Source of the DNA: Hemicordylus capensis
Taxonomy: Eukaryota; Chordata; Lepidosauria; Squamata; Cordylidae
Length of the DNA: 64,000 nt
Assembly: GCF_027244095.1 (NCBI RefSeq)
Contig: NC_069659.1
Location: forward strand, 146,916,001-146,980,000
Reading direction: 5' to 3'
Below, piece by piece: positions 47,074 to 58,523 of the stretch; position 1 is the stretch's first letter; every line of letters starts with the position of its first letter. The notes beneath the pieces were generated by a model. The model was given only the letters and a program-made list of their open reading frames with translations. It did no database searches and was not told where the DNA came from. The position numbers were made by a program, and so were the translations under genes.

Positions 47074-47935
47074 AATCTAAAAGCCTGGGTGAACAAATTT
47101 GTCTCCAGTATGTCTGGAGTGGAGGTGCTTGTGATTACTCAGTGGAGAGGGGATGTTGGGCCATTAGAAAAATTCAAAAGCTACATGGGGCCAATGAAAA
47201 CAACATACAAGCAAGCCCCACTGATGCAAGAGGGAAACAGCGTTCCCTCTCAAGGTGCCTCGATCACAACAGGCAGCTGGGTTTCAATCAACCAACCTTT
47301 GGCTGCAAACAATGAGCATGCAAGAACCAGCAGCCCTTCAAGTGGCGCCCACTGCCATACTTTTTCCTCCATGCCCCCGCATCGCATACAGTTTGAAGCT
47401 GTAAAGATAGGGAATAAGATAGCTGTAGGAAGATCTCAGCAGCACGTGGAGGCAAGGCACAAGAAGGGTCCCATGCCTCCGTGATACTCTTCCTCTTCCG
47501 TGCCATGTGCAAAATTGAGTAAGTGAGTGCCTTGATTTCAGTTGGGGGGGGGGGTTTGACTCCCAGTCAGGGACCGGCACTCAACCCTTCGGGGACCGGC
47601 AGCGGTCCAGGGACCGGTGGTTGAGAAACACTGATCTAGAGAGGTTCATCCGTAGTTGCTACCGGATCATCTGGTGGCTACACAGGGACAGTCCTTCTCT
47701 GTTGCCACCCTGAGACTCTGGAATGTGCTTCCTGTTGAAATAAGAGCCTGCCCATCTCTGACTTTTAAAAGTCTTTAAAGACACATTTAGTCACCAAAAC
47801 ATTTTAACTAAACTTGTGGTTTTAAATTGTTTTAAGGTTTTAATTTGTTTTATTTTGCTGTAAACTGCCCAGAGATGCAAGTTTGGGGTGGTGTACAAAA
47901 ACAATAAATACATAAATAAAATAAATATGTTTTCG

Positions 47936-48549
47936 ACAGGGCATTGGCCAGATTGATCCCGACAAGGGGTGCTGAGGGTTAATGGGTGCTGAAAAGAGCC
48001 ATGACATGCCCAAAGCCAAGGCACCCTCCTGCGTGAGGCACACCCCTCTTCTACCCAGCCAGCTTTCAATTAAATGCTGACTAGGGAGGGATGGAAGAGG
48101 GTCCGAATGGACGCTATCCTGGGCAGTGGCCCCACCCCTGACTGGGAACTATTTCCCCTCCCTTCTTCTTGAGAGGACAAGAGGTTTGAGATCCCCCCTA
48201 CCCAAAGCCCATGGAGCTTTGATCTTGCTTTAATTACTACAGGCAGTTCATCATCTGCCTACATCTAATATGCTCCTAAAATTCACCCAGCTAAAAGTTG
48301 AAAAAGGAAAAAGTTTGTGTGTAAAGTGACTACTCTCGGATCCACGTGATCCCTGTCTCTCAGTTTTGAAGGGACGGGTTCGGGTGGGGTGGGGAGAGAG
48401 ATGACCACTGAGAAGGGCATAAGAAACTGTGTTTAAACTTCACCAAAGATCTATGAGTTTTTGAAGATTTTTTGTTTTTATTTTGGCGAGTGGGGAGAGA
48501 GAGAGAGAAGGAATAATGCATTGGCATGAAGCACAGCAGTAGCACAGTC
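47936..48549. other. No gene recognised
   Basis: Purine-rich and unrecognised, with a GGGGAGAGAGAGAGAGAAGG run near 48490. Confidence 0.35.
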
Positions 48550-48616
48550 GAAGAAGTGATCTAAGAAGAAGTGATCTAAGAAGTGATCTAAGAAGTGATC
48601 TAAGAAGAAGTGATCT
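48550..48616. repeat. Minisatellite GAAGTGATCTAA, about 5 units
   Basis: Tandem units of 12 or 15 bp (GAAGTGATCTAA, with or without an extra GAA) repeat about five times. Confidence 0.92.
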
Positions 48617-48751
48617 CCTCATCTAATGAGGTTTGTGAGGGAGAACAGGGACTGTGGTGGCTGCTGCACTATCCCTAGCAGCAGCAGCAATGGCAGAGGG
48701 TAAATGTCCGGCTTTTCTGAAGTGCAGCATTCAGCCAGCAGCTCCCAACCT

Positions 48752-48899
48752 TAGGGCTGTCCTTAGAGAGCCCTGGCAGGGTGCAGGGCCCAGGGCAAAT
48801 CAGACAGTGTGGGGCCCTCTTCCAGTTAATTCTAACGGAGGTTAAAAGAGCAGGGCCTGGGGCACTCGCCCTGCTTGCCATGCCCTAAAGACAGCCCAG
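48752..48899. mobile_element. 148-bp hAT-type MITE with perfect target duplication
   Basis: Starts TAGGGCTGTCCTTAGAGAGC and ends CCTAAAGACAGCCCAG. Terminal repeats pair over about 13 bp. Perfect 8-bp duplications CCCAACCT flank it (48744-48751 and 48900-48907). Confidence 0.93.
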
Positions 48900-49104
48900 C
48901 CCAACCTCCCCTCTCTTGGCCTGCCCCCCACTCAGTATATGTAGTGCACAATTGGCTCTGCTGCAGGAGCAGAGGCAGCATCGTCAGGGAACAGTCACTG
49001 AAAGAGGCTTCCCAGCAGCTTCCTGCACCAAGCATCCACCCTTGAGTGAGATGAACAAGCCACAGGTGCCAAAGCCCCTTAAGCCAGCACTGATTTTAGA
49101 TCAG

Positions 49105-49347
49105 AAATAACTTGCCTAGGGAGCAAGAGGTTGCTGATTTGAATCCACACTGGAATGTTTCCCGGACTATAGTTTCCCTATATCGGGCAGCAGCAATATA
49201 GGAAGATGCTGAAAGGCATCATCTCATATTGCGCGGGAGATGGCAATGGTAAACCTCTCCTGAATTCTACCAAAGAAAACAACAGGGCTCTGTGGTCACC
49301 AGGAGTCAACACTCACTCACTGGCATAACTTTACTTTACTTTAGAGA
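49105..49347 (+). repeat. Sauria-type SINE
   Basis: Head: CTTGCCTAGGGAGCAAGAGG with box-B-like GATTTGAATCCACACTGG. Body: TATATCGGGCAGCAGCAATA and GGAAGATGCTGAAAGGCATC. End: CCAGGAGTCAACACTCACTC with a TTTACTTTACTTTA tail. The extreme 5' end is missing. Confidence 0.9.
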
Positions 49348-51960
49348 TAGGTGCACCTGTCTTGTCTTCAAGTTCTTCTCCTGTTTTACTTATCACTATA
49401 TGGTTTGCCATTCCATTCACTCTGTAAGGTATCCTGTGCACTTTCCAGATTGCACGCTACCACAGTGTCACAACATATCCCTTAAGTGTGCTTCTGTGCT
49501 GACCCTGCGCTGTAAGCAAGATGCCATTCACATTTCTGATGCCTTCTTTCAGATTTTGTTGCTGCATTGTAGCCCTATAACTTCACATATGTGTCGAAGA
49601 AAAATAGTTGTTTTTCCCCATTGTAGCTTACAACGGATTTCAACTGCAATTGAATTCGGCACACAAAACATTGCAGTTTATACCACTTTTTGTATTGTAA
49701 GGTTTGCTATCTGGAAACCATTCTGGACAAAAATTGATTAAAAATACAAGGGCTGTAGCTCTGTTCACACATTATGTTCAACGTCTGTACAATCTTTGTA
49801 CAGTGTTGCAGCGGATTTAACCCAGCCTTTGTCTCAAAGAAAGCACATGTGAAGGGAAGAAAACTGCTGAATTATCCTCTCTCTTGCATTCACCCACAAA
49901 GAACTTAAACTGTTCCTTAAGTAGCTCAATCGCTGCCAGCAAGCCTACATTTTAACAGAGTTTAATCCCCTCCTTGGTGTTGGTGAAATTCCAGGGAACT
50001 CTCCTCTTTACCAATGAAAAGTGCAAAAAAACCCTTCCGTATGCAGTCTACGTGTGATGAGAAAACTTAGTAAAGTTCCTGAGCAATCAAATTGAGACAT
50101 GTGTTGCACCAGAGACAAACTCCTTTCCAGCCCCGCCCCTTAACTGAGTTTTAAAAATTCACTCAAAGAGGCAAAGGACAAAAAGAAAAATAAAGTTTAT
50201 TTAAACTACTACAGACTGCTTCAGTCTGAGGCTCTCTCAACTTTTAGTTGCAGGTAAAAGACACACTCAGTAGTTGAAAGAATACCTCAAAAAGCACCCC
50301 AGTTGTAAGGAACAGAGATATAGGAACCTTTAAAAGCAACTTTACAAGTTACAGAGACTTTTGCAGCACCCTGGGTGGATAGCTGGGTGCAGGCTAGTGT
50401 TTCTTAGGATGTTACGTTCCAGATGAAACCCAATAAAACAGTTGCAAGGTCATGCAAGGCACACCAAAGGAAAATAATAAGTCTAAGACGAGCTAACTAA
50501 CAAACTGTTCCCTAGGCTAAACCTTTCCCCGAAGCCAAAGCCCTAGCTTCCTTCCTGAATTCACGAAATCCATGATAGAGACTTCAGGTCCCTGCAGTCC
50601 TAACTTCCCAGGATTGCAATCCTCCTCATTGCAGCCATTTGCCTGGCAAAGAACCTGTTTCAAGCACAGCCTGGCTACATCTGAGAACAAAGAGAAGTTC
50701 TCTTCCTGCCACATGGCCCTCAAGTTCCCACCCACCGTGTGCTGAGTGGCTGATCCCTAGAGGTCACTGCCTGTCAGTCAGGACAGGGTTCACTTCCGGT
50801 TACTCTTTAGGGGAGGGGATGGCTGTTCACTACAAGTGTACACAGGTACAGATCTGTACATGGCTACAATTATTCACATCTTATGCTGAATGCAAGGACA
50901 GTAGTACACTTCCTTTCTGTACTATGCATTTGACAGGCCTGTACCTAGGTTCACTTTTAAAATGAATGCAGGTACAGTCATTCATTTACATAAAAACATA
51001 CTGATGTGTACACACACCTGAATGCAGATATGATATGATGCCTGAATAGAGCTTCTTGTTTCCTGCAGATAATTTACATAAGATGACAGAACAAATTGTC
51101 ACAAACATGGCCAGTGTCGGCTGATATGACTGGGCATGACTCGCATCTCTGCAGGGGCCACCCACTAAGGGCCCCTGGGCCTCCACAGTTCCCTGTTTTA
51201 CCATTGCCGCTTGCTCACACACCTGCCCTTTCCCTCTGACCTAGTGGGACAAACCAAGGGCAGTGAGAAGGAAAAGCAGCAGCTGCCACCAAATTTTTAG
51301 TAATATCCCCACCATTTCTCTCTCTCTCTGGCAAGTGAATATGCAACAGTGGTGAGGAGGAGGGGCAACAACAACCACCACCAGGTGAGAAATGTAAATA
51401 GCCCGACATAGTGTGCCCAGAGACAGAAAAAGTTAAAACTGAGGATCAAGTAAGGAAAATGTAAATGTTTTTCTGCCCTGTGAATACAACACATTTCAAT
51501 AGTGACAAGCAGTGAAATGCCATGATTTATTACCAAAATCAACAGGTTTACTGGAGATGATACAGAGAAACATACGCCCTTCTCCAGCTGCACTCTCCCA
51601 ATCATTTGCTTCTTGGTCTGCAATATTTATTTTAACAGCTACGGAGAGGCTGTGATATATTCAGATCAGTCCTGGCACAGTCACTCTGTCCTGACCCATA
51701 GTGATAAGGACGATAGTAGCATTGCAATTTGACCTAATTACTCCTGGTTTCAGTTTTCAGCAGAAGCAGCAAGCCAATGAGTTTTCCTGTTTCTGACTGT
51801 GGAGAATCAGACATTTGTTGATCAATCCTGTAATGTTTGACTCTAGCTAGAGTGCTGAACTCAAAGGACTTCCAAATGCTGTGAATATTTCACTTTGGCT
51901 TTAAATTTTTGATGGTGACATTACAACTAAGGATCAGCTCAGTCTCCTCAGTCAGGAGAG
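49348..51960. other. No gene recognised
   Basis: Longest unannotated stretch on this side. The open frame 49292-49741 (149 codons) starts inside the SINE tail and shows no recognisable domain. The segment 50130-50830 contains an AATAAAGTTTATTTAAAC word and could be an old long repeat, but no matching ends were found. Confidence 0.35.
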
Positions 51961-52264
51961 GAGAGCTGGTCTTGTGGTAGCAAGCATGACTTGTCCCCAT
52001 AGCTAAGCAGGGTCTGCCCTGGTTGCATCTGAATGGGAGACTTGATATGTAAGCACTGCAAGATATTCCCCTCAGGGGATGAAGCCGCTCTGGGAAGAGC
52101 AGAAGGTTTCAAGTTCCCTCCCCGGCTTCTCCAAGATAGGGCTGAGAGAGATTCCTGCCTGCAACCTTGGAGAAGCCGCTGCCAGTCTGTGAAGACAATA
52201 CTGAGCTAGATAGACCAATGGTCTGACTCCGTATATGGCAGTTTCCTATGTTCCTATGTTCCTA
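51961..52264 (+). repeat. 5S-rRNA-derived SINE, well preserved
   Basis: Contains AGCTAAGCAGGGTCTGCCCT then GGTTGCATCTGAATGGGAGA (5S rRNA internal control region words), a body CTGCAACCTTGGAGAAGCCG, and the tail GAGCTAGATAGACCAATGG ... CAGTTTCCTATGTTCCTATG. Confidence 0.9.
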
Positions 52265-52522
52265 GTCAATTGTGATCTCCATGAGACCATGGACTCAATG
52301 GCTCCTTTCACACATAATGGCAAATCGCGGGTCCAATGGACCTGAAGTTTGCTTCCCTCCCCCACTGCACGCTCCCAGACTATCACAATCTAAATCTGGG
52401 TGCCAGCAAAGGAGCCGGGACTGGCTGCGTGGGCTTCGTCCGACCCTGGAGGAAGGGAAGCCTGCTTCCTCTCTTAACAGCTTACTCTGGTTTGGGATAA
52501 AATCTCAATCTGGACAACACAG
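52265..52522. other. No gene recognised
   Basis: Unrecognised; short open frame 52272-52568 without homology. Confidence 0.3.
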
Positions 52523-52711
52523 TAGGGTTGTGCATGTTAGGGTTAGGGTTCCTTTTCTGGAGCGCTGAACCAGTTCGGAGGCGAGGGGTCCTTTAAGGGG
52601 CAAGGAGAGTACCCTTACCTGCTCTGCCATTTCTCTCCCACCAGCACTCTCCCCCAAACCGCTGGTGTGGGGCTGCAGTGTACCTCACTGCAGCCCTGTT
52701 CAGTGTCAAGA
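52523..52711. mobile_element. hAT-type palindromic MITE, left part
   Basis: TAGGGTTGTGCATG opens, followed by a duplicated GTTAGGGTTAGGGTTCC, then GCGCTGAACCAGTTCGGAGG, GGGGTCCTTTAAGGGGC and CTGCAGTGTACCTCACTGCAG. This matches the left arm of the family at 43720. The right half is replaced by CR1 sequence. Confidence 0.7.
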
Positions 52712-52865
52712 GTAGCAGCAGGAGAGAGGGCATGCCCTCAACTCCTGCTTATGGTTTCCAGAGGCATCTGGTGGGCCACTGTGTGAAACAGGATGCTGGA
52801 TTCAATGGGCCTTGGGCCTGATCCAGCAGAACTTTTCTTATATTCTTGTGATGTAAATGGTCAAT
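52712..52865 (+). mobile_element. CR1 LINE 3' end fragment
   Basis: AGAGAGGGCATGCCCTCAAC, GAGGCATCTGGTGGGCCAC and GGGCCTTGGGCCTGATCCAG ending near TTCTTATATTCTT. Sense strand is plus. It is followed at once by a second copy. Confidence 0.82.
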
Positions 52866-52869
52866 TCAC

Positions 52870-53117
52870 GTAAATGGCCAAAGCAGGAATAGCTACTAGT
52901 CGGAAGGCTGTGGGCCACCTCCAGCCTCAAAGGCAGGATGCCTCTGAGTACCAGTTGCAGAGGAGTAACAGCAGGAGAGAGGGCATGCCCTCAACTCCTG
53001 CCTGTGGCTTCCAGCGGCATCTGGTGGGTCACTGTGCGAAACAGGATGCTGGACTAGATGGGCCTTGGGCCTGATCCAGCAGGGCTGTTCTTATATGCTC
53101 TTATATATGTTCTTATA
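52870..53117 (+). mobile_element. CR1 LINE 3' end fragment, longer second copy
   Basis: Starts further upstream in the CR1 3' UTR (AATAGCTACTAGTCGGAAGG, CTCAAAGGCAGGATGCCTC) and ends GGGCTGTTCTTATATGCTC with extra TTCTTATAT units. Two neighbouring same-strand copies of unequal length suggest independent insertions or a local duplication. Confidence 0.85.
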
Positions 53118-55563
53118 TGGGTATAAAATGGACAAAACGAAAGCAGCCAGAGGAAAGAAGCAAGGCCTGTTGTCCTGTTTAGTTCAGACACACAAGTTAA
53201 ACTATTCACCTGTAATGCTTACCGTTTCAAGACATTTTAATCATTCATTCATTCAGTTTTTATACCGCCCTTCCAGAAAGGCTTTCTCCTTCTTTAGGTG
53301 TGGAATTTTTAGTTAATTATTAACCAATTAATCAATGTAATTTCAGTAGATGTGCATATTTCAAAAAGCAAATCCATACTGATACTGAAGGATTTGTAAG
53401 ACAACTTATAATTTAATAAACAAAAGCTGTCTCTGTCCATTCTGTCCATTGTTAGAAGGAAATGCCATCCTTAACATTTTCTTATTTATTCTTAGTTATA
53501 GTAATATACTAGGAAAAAAAGCTTTGAAAATAAGCAAGCCCTTAATTTAGAGTTTCACCAATTAGAATTTACTCGCCAACCAATGCTTTAGTAAACCAGT
53601 TATGATGGAATTATCTTTTATAGTATGTCAGGTCACTGTGGGTTCACTTTGTTTTGGATGGCCAGCCACCTCGGGAATGTTTTGACACATGTAGAAGCTT
53701 CACCTTATCATCTCCTGGTCACTTTAGTCAGGTGCAACTTATCTCATCACTGTGCTGCAGTGGAACTGCCCTTGAAAAATTCCCCTTTTTGTGCAACTTT
53801 TACATCACAGTCCTTGCAGGGTTTGGAATCCAGCAATCCTACGTGCTATTAAAGAAAATGCTTGCCAGCTTGTGAGCAGATCTGATCCTATAAAAGAGAC
53901 CATTTGAATCATTCTGGATTTGGGATATTTCATTGAATCACATTCCTCAACAGTAAACTTTCATTGCAAACTTGGCCAAGTTTATGTTCTGCAAAAAAGG
54001 GGATCGCCTATGCTGATCCTTCTTGGATTTAAATAGATGGTCGATGCAGTGATTGATGGAGGAGGAGGAGAAGTCACCCTTCTGATGTTGGAGGATGTGG
54101 GGTGGGAGAATAACACTCCTGATCGTATTGCAGCTGCTGCCATAAAGAGATTACCAACCCGGCAGGTTAGACTGAGGAGCAGGGGTTTCACTTTCCACAT
54201 ATAAATGCACAGCTGCCAGTCTTCCCTGCTGCTCTGAGGAGTGCTTGAAGGCCTTGCCAGGAGAAAGGAGGGGATAGCTACAGGTAGGCCTGACTTCTCT
54301 TCTCATAGGGTGACATTTTGCTACACACAGTACGGTATTGTTGTGTATATGGTTTCACATATATGCTTTAAAGAAATGCTAATCATAACAGAAAAGAAGT
54401 GGTACAAAAGGGACAGGGAATATCTGCATTAAATATTTTACCGTACTGGCTAATGCTTGGCTAGAGAAGTTGTTTAAGGGTGGTTGTTGTTTTTTTCATA
54501 AAAAGGCAGTGTGCACAATCTCTTATAACAGAACTAATAACTCTCACTGAGTATGTGTTCTTACTAACTTATAGATGAGATAGTTTACTTCCATGTGCAG
54601 CACAGATACTACAGTTCCTTGCAGAAGTGAGTATACTAGAGTTTCTTCTTCTGACCATGCTGGTCAGATGTCCCATAATTCTCTGGGGGCTGATTTGTCC
54701 TATGTCATGCATTTAGAGACAACTGACCATGCATATCTCTCCAGGAGCTGGGATGAGGAAGGGGAAGTTATAAATTGGCAGGGCCATTGCTCCACCTTGT
54801 GCAAACACATAAACATACATAACTATGTATATATACAAGGGCTGGTTTAAAATTATTTCAGTTTACACACATGAGTCAAATCATACATGAAAAATTTCCT
54901 GTTCTGAATTAGTCCACACAAACAGTATGCATATTCTATGGCCTCTCCAACCCAAGCACAGCATCCTTCTAGTTGCTGGTGTCCACCTTATGTTTCTCCC
55001 CCTCCCCCCGCCTGCCCAAATAATGCCTTGGGAAACATCTTATTTATTATTTATTTTTCTGTGTGAACCACTTTGAGGACCTTTGCTAGAAAGTGGTATA
55101 TAAATATTCACACAATATGATAATGCCTGTCAGGGTGCCACGTTGCCCAGATTCCCTCATGGCCCTTCAGCCAACGGCAAGGTGCACAAGGAGCACGACA
55201 TCCCTCCTTCGGGGCCCCATTCATCCTCAGCTGCGCAGCAGGAGGGTTGACGTTGGACCAGTGCGCCCTTGCTCAGCCGAGGGCCCCTGGGACAAGTTGC
55301 TACTGGCAACGATGCCGGTAACAGCAACAGCGTGAGACTGCAGAGAAATTGAAGCAGGGAATGGGATGTGGTAGGGGGTGGAGTCAGGAGGAGGATTGGA
55401 GCCCTACTGGCTCTGTACAGGGCTATTTAAATGAGTGGCAGCTGATGATGAGGGCTGCTGTCTTAGAACAGGGCCAGCGTTCCCCTAGAGAGGGAACTGG
55501 CAAAGGGCAGCAGAATAAGTGGAGGGACCAGGGTGATGGTATAACCCCCTCCACTCAGGGGCA
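53118..55563. other. No gene; short LINE-tail-like pieces
   Basis: LINE-tail-like words occur at 53239-53275 (TTTTTATACCGCCCTTCC) and 55040-55115 (AGAAAGTGGTATATAAATATTC). Other open frames have no recognisable homology. Confidence 0.35.
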
Positions 55564-55721
55564 TAGCTATAATTGAGCAAAAGGTTTCAAAGAACATGGC
55601 CCCCAGCTCCTGAGGGCCCTCCAGCTCCACCCTCCCTATTTTCTTCATTATCTCCCTCACTCTGGGGGGCTGCCAGAGAGAGGGATGGACACAGGACCCC
55701 TCTCCCCCAGCTACGCCCCTG
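55564..55721. mobile_element. hAT-type MITE, degraded
   Basis: CAGGGGCATAGCTATAATTG on the left and CCCCCAGCTACGCCCCTG on the right are inverted ends similar to those at 18035-18416. A clear 8-bp duplication is not seen. Confidence 0.65.
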
Positions 55722-57172
55722 CACTGTGTCACTTTGAGGCATATGATCACCCCAGGAGGCCAGAAGCTGGATTAGCAGAAAAGGTTGGCATCCTCCTCAT
55801 TCTCATCAGGTGCCTGACAATACCTTCTGCGAGACATAGCTTCAGTTCACACAAGCAGCCCTTAGGATCCAACCCCATGTGCTGCTTTTTAAAAATAATA
55901 CATAAAAAGTGGACAGGTCAGCTGACAAATGGGGTGAAAAGACTGATGGCTGATCCAGTGTTTGACTAGTCCGGGGGTTGCCAAGCGTGGGTATCTAGAT
56001 GTTGTTGGACTACTATCATCCCCACTCACATTGTGGATGGAAATGATGTTGCAGTCCAACAACACCCCTGGACTAGCTTATATGTACTTTTGAAGAGCAA
56101 GTTGCAAAGGTGAAAGGACACTGTAGGTGAAGAACTCTGTGTGACCACTGTTTAAAGGTTGAATTTATCTTCACCCTGACTAGTTAAAATGAGGCATAAT
56201 GTAGGGGCAAAGTGTTCACTGACACTTGTGAAGTACATCACTAGTGGGGTTGGGAAACTTCTGCAGTTTAACTTTTCCACATCATGGCCAGTAGCAGATT
56301 TAGGGATTTTTACTTTTTGTATGTATTTAGTTATTAATTATTTAAATGATTTATATCCTGCTATTTTCTGTTAGCAATTAGTACAAGGCAGCTCACAATA
56401 TGATATAATTAAATCCATAAAGCATATGCTTATACAGTACTGGTTTAAAATTTTTTTAAAAACCTATACAAAGGCAGCTGCCTGAAAATGTTTAAGTCAG
56501 GGAATCAGTGTGGAGGGAAGGGTTTTACTCCTCCACATGCTGCATCCTTGCTCCAAATTGCACACTAGGATGTGCAGACTGTATTTCCCTCATAACTCAA
56601 TTGCTGCCTGCCCCATATATACAGGCAGGCAGGATGCAGAGAGAAGGTGTGAGACAGAATTGCATAAAATCATAAAAACCCAATTCAGACATTATGCTGT
56701 ACAGGTGTAAGATGTCTGTAAACTCATACATGTCTTTGTGTGAGTGACTATACCTGAGTTCATGTTAAAAGTGAACCTGGGTATAATTTCCTGAAAGGCA
56801 TAGTACAGATAGGAAGTGCACTGCTATAACTGTGTTCAACATAGCTATACCTGGGTGCACGGCACACTCATTGTACGAGTGTTGAACATGTGAATGAACT
56901 TATATGGTTGGAGGGTCTTGAAAGTCATCTACTCCAACATCCTGCTTTATGCAGGAAATCCAGAGCTAGAGCAACTCCATCAAATGTACCACCAATGCTA
57001 GGAATAAAAAGCACTGTGGAGTGATGGAACTTCTATTAATTATTTATCCTTAAATCTGGTACAGGGTTTCTAGATTCAGTACAGAATAGCTCCTGCAGCT
57101 TATGTAATTGTGTAGCAGAGAGAATTTAAGCGTTATGATAGGAGAAGCTGTGGCAGCCAGAATTGTCCTTCC
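55722..57172. other. No gene; one small MITE
   Basis: Contains the MITE at 55972-56070 and an L2-like tail piece at about 56335-56420. The rest was not recognised. Confidence 0.4.
55972..56070. mobile_element. Small palindromic MITE, 99 bp
   Basis: CGGGGGTTGCCAAG on the left and AACAACACCCCTG on the right, with mirrored TTGTTGGACTAC / GCAGTCCAACAA. Flanking 8-mers GACTAGTC and GACTAGCT match 6 of 8. Confidence 0.7.
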
Positions 57173-57679
57173 TAGGGATGTACACGGAACCGGCGGGGGT
57201 GGTGGTGGCTTTAAGGGTGGGGGATGATGCACTTGCCCTCCCCCACCGCCGTGTTTACCCCGCCGGTGCACAACTTGCTAAAAGCCCGTCGTACCTCCCT
57301 GCCGCCCCACTCCGATGTTATCCGGAAGTAACTGGAAGTAGCAGCTGCGACTGCATGCGTCACTCATGCACGCACATCACGTACGCCGCATGCACACACT
57401 CAACGTGTGTGCGCGAATGACGCACGCAGTTGCAGCTGCTAGTTCCCGTTACTTCCAGATAATGTTGGAGCGGGGCAGCAGGGAGGTACGTTGCTACCCC
57501 AACAGGCTTTTAGTGAGACGTGCGCTGGCAAGGGAAACATGGCGGAGGTGGGGTAAGTGTATCCTCCCCCACCCTTAAAGCCACAAACACCCCCGCTGTC
57601 GAACCCTTGAACCGGGCAACGTTCGAACCAGTTCGGAGGCCCATAAAAGGGCCTCGGAACCTGTTTGTGCACATTCCTA
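57173..57679. mobile_element. hAT-type palindromic MITE, whole
   Basis: 507 bp from TAGGGATGTACACGGAACC to GTTTGTGCACATTCCTA, with a palindromic interior (CGGAAGTAACTGGAAG... mirrored near 57440-57460, around a CpG-rich ACGTACGC-type centre). Flanking 8-mers GTCCTTCC and GTTCCTGC match only 5 of 8, so the copy may be older. Confidence 0.83.
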
Positions 57680-58228
57680 GTTCCTGCTGCATTGTGGATT
57701 TAAAAATGTTACAAAACTGGTTTAATGTATGGATAATGTTATTAATGTGAACTGTGAGTTAGGAAGTCCCTGTGTCAAATCTTCTTTACCGATGCACAAA
57801 GTAGGTGGCCTTAGGAAAGTGCCTATTCTCTCTTGCACTATTTTACTAGGTTGTTATGAATCATTATGTGAAGTGCTCTGAATTTTAGGTACCTTATTTA
57901 AGAGAATAAGCTACTATATAAATGCTGAGACTAGAGCTATATATGAATGCTGAGGGACCATTCCCGGTCACCGCTCTCCCCTTCCCTCTTGTTCCTGTCT
58001 GTGCTGCCCCATGCACAGGAATACCTGGCCATCTCCCTGCTTCCCTGATTACAGCACTCCTGAGGCAACAGGGAACACCAACAGCTGCCTTTTACTGAGG
58101 AGATAGCAATAATGATTATGCATGCCTAAAGTCTATCATCTAAACAAGCTAGGGAAGAAAAAACAGGACACAGTTGTGGTTGTCTGCAGGTGGGAATGGA
58201 AATACACCAATCTATCAGGTTTAGTGGC
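57680..58228. other. No gene recognised
   Basis: Unrecognised AT-rich sequence. Confidence 0.35.
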
Positions 58229-58312
58229 CACCTAATGGCGCAGCAGGAAATGACTTGCCTAGCAAGCATGAGGTTACCGGTTCAAATCCCCACTGGTACC
58301 TATACTGGTACC
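58229..58312 (+). repeat. Sauria-type SINE, 5' half (split by the R4-like LINE)
   Basis: GGCCACCTAATGGCGCAGC, CTTGCCTAGCAAGCATGAGG and box-B-like GGTTCAAATCCCCACTGG give the SINE head. The sequence then passes into AAT/AAG/ATT simple repeats and the R4-like LINE. The SINE's 3' half continues at 61163. Confidence 0.88.
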
Positions 58313-58386
58313 TAAATAATAATAATAATAAGAAGAAGAAGAAGAAGAAGAAGCTTGTGTGCTCTGAGGAAGGTGCACACAAGCTG

Positions 58387-58440
<54 letters not shown>
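58313..58440 (+). repeat. (AAT)n(AAG)n ... (ATT)n microsatellite
   Basis: AAT and AAG units, then GCTTGTGTGCTCTGAGGAAG with GTGCACACAAGC (a short inverted repeat), then about 18 ATT units end where the R4-like LINE begins. Confidence 0.93.
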
Positions 58441-58523
58441 GTGAGAGCTATGCCAGAGGTCCAACCATACTGGACAGGTCTAACCAGAGGAGCCCGACAA
58501 AGAGTGCCTCTCCCATCAACAAT

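Larger units (their letters stand above)
46687..47633. mobile_element. hAT-type element with CAGTGTTTCTCAA ends, in the L2 LINE
   Basis: The ends are CAGTGTTTCTCAAAC and GGTTGAGAAACACTG. Perfect 8-bp target duplications ATCTAGAG lie at 46679-46686 and 47634-47641. Subterminal ACCGGCAGCGGTCCAGGGAC blocks are typical of this hAT class. The 947-bp interior contains a (TCTA)n run, a LINE-tail-like piece, a further small MITE (46941-47073) and an unrecognised open frame (47089-47484). No transposase was recognised. Confidence 0.95.
41905..47935 (+). mobile_element. L2-like LINE, broken, hosting nested insertions
   Basis: LINE segments lie at 41905-43100, 45150-46678 and 47642-47935. Endonuclease parts: GVAVVYKNNISLTRIPV, the catalytic-type VGDFNVHFE, and TDHNLV. 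RT parts: PDDMNKLLGAVWPTTCSLDH, VLLDLLAAFSTINHSILL, YQYADDTQIYFS, and DGVTLPQKKQLHGLGMLLDP. The C-terminal parts RLDYFNALY and, after an inserted MITE, FIRSCYRIIWWLHRDSPSLL precede a short tail ending in AATAAATACATAAATAAAA. Multiple stops and shifts are present, and within the EN region a GTTCATGCCCATTTCAC word is repeated about three times near 42940-42990. The inserts are annotated separately. Confidence 0.88.

Noticed and set aside
49292-49741. 149-codon open frame
   Set aside because: Starts inside a SINE tail and continues in AT-rich DNA without recognisable domains.
50130-50830. Possible long terminal repeat with AATAAA
   Set aside because: Only composition and one AATAAA-like word support it. 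No ends found.
51961-52264. 5S rRNA gene
   Set aside because: Only internal-promoter words are kept. The rest is SINE body and tail.
52530-52552. Interstitial telomere repeat
   Set aside because: Only about two TTAGGG units, lying in a MITE arm.
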